From Dokdonia sp. Hel_I_53 (GTDB taxonomy: Bacteria > Bacteroidota > Bacteroidia > Flavobacteriales > Flavobacteriaceae), in the NCBI RefSeq assembly GCF_007827465.1, contig NZ_VISL01000001.1, positions 315,001 to 379,000 of the forward strand: a stretch of DNA of 64,000 bases, given 5' to 3'. Shown here piece by piece: positions 63,991 through 64,000 of this stretch (its first letter is position 1; each line of letters opens with the position of its first letter). The notes below the pieces were generated by a model. That model did no database searches. It was not told the origin of the DNA and saw only the letters and a list, made by a program, of their open reading frames with translations. The position numbers and the translations under genes are program-made.

Positions 63991-64000
63991 TGTGCCTAAT

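Overview
The window looks like chromosomal DNA of a marine-type member of the Flavobacteriaceae (Bacteroidetes). It is AT-rich, and many products are families typical of that group: a secreted BNR-repeat protein, DUF2490, DUF2807, the alpha/beta-hydrolase-OsmC fusion, HYC_CC_PP-type and DUF6660-like small proteins, and an RND permease fused to its outer-membrane factor. The one promoter that can be argued (before the first fasciclin gene) has the flavobacterial TTG / TAnnTTTG form. I cannot name the genus from sequence alone. No rRNA, tRNA, CRISPR array, integrase or transposase was recognised, and no gene-free stretch exceeds 300 bases.   Layout. 1-8.8 kb holds housekeeping genes: the 3' end of pyrB, RNase Z, PdxH, a sixA-ppk1-ppx polyphosphate/phosphatase cluster, an outer-membrane barrel, and rsmE-tsaD on the minus strand. 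8.9-16.5 kb holds a giant TamB-like protein, pfkA, gapA and a GlcNAc-kinase-like protein. 16.5-30.1 kb is a mixed envelope and stress region: SodC lipoprotein, hydrolase-OsmC fusion, DUF2490 with a BNR protein, two fasciclin lipoproteins, a VWA/AAA+ pair, DUF2807 with a PagL-like protein, and Ohr. 30.2-57.2 kb is a metal-resistance island encoded entirely on the minus strand. Its left half is a Zn/Cd/Co-type module (P1B ATPase, SpoIIAA-like protein, Fur-family regulator, CDF transporter, CzcB, CzcA-CzcC fusion, small His/Cys-rich protein). Its right half is a Cu/Ag-type module (CusB, DUF305, PepSY, DUF2911, CopA ATPase, DUF3347, haem-binding protein, multicopper oxidase with a CopB-like tail, AraC-family regulator with a CxxC N-terminus, CusC, enlarged CusA, HYC_CC_PP-type protein). 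57.4-63.5 kb is a four-gene, translationally coupled SMC/condensin-like operon that matches the Wadjet (JetABCD) plasmid-defence architecture, although the proteins are divergent. The right edge carries an M15-like peptidase that may run off the window.   The most unusual signal is not a gene. A 14-bp perfect palindrome, GCTTTCGCGAAAGC, occurs 16 times exactly, plus two copies with one terminal change, one copy with one internal change, one badly decayed copy and one apparent split copy. Copies lie about every 3 kb across core genes, the metal island and the defence operon alike. Thirteen lie inside genes, where they are read in all three frames (AFAKA, LSRKR/LSRKL, RFRES) without breaking the protein. 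Where homologous proteins can be compared, the palindrome replaces residues without changing length. In the two P1B-type ATPases it sits at the same structural position but in different frames. This suggests a dispersed functional DNA site maintained by selection or conversion rather than a transposon, and it is the best candidate here for an undescribed system.
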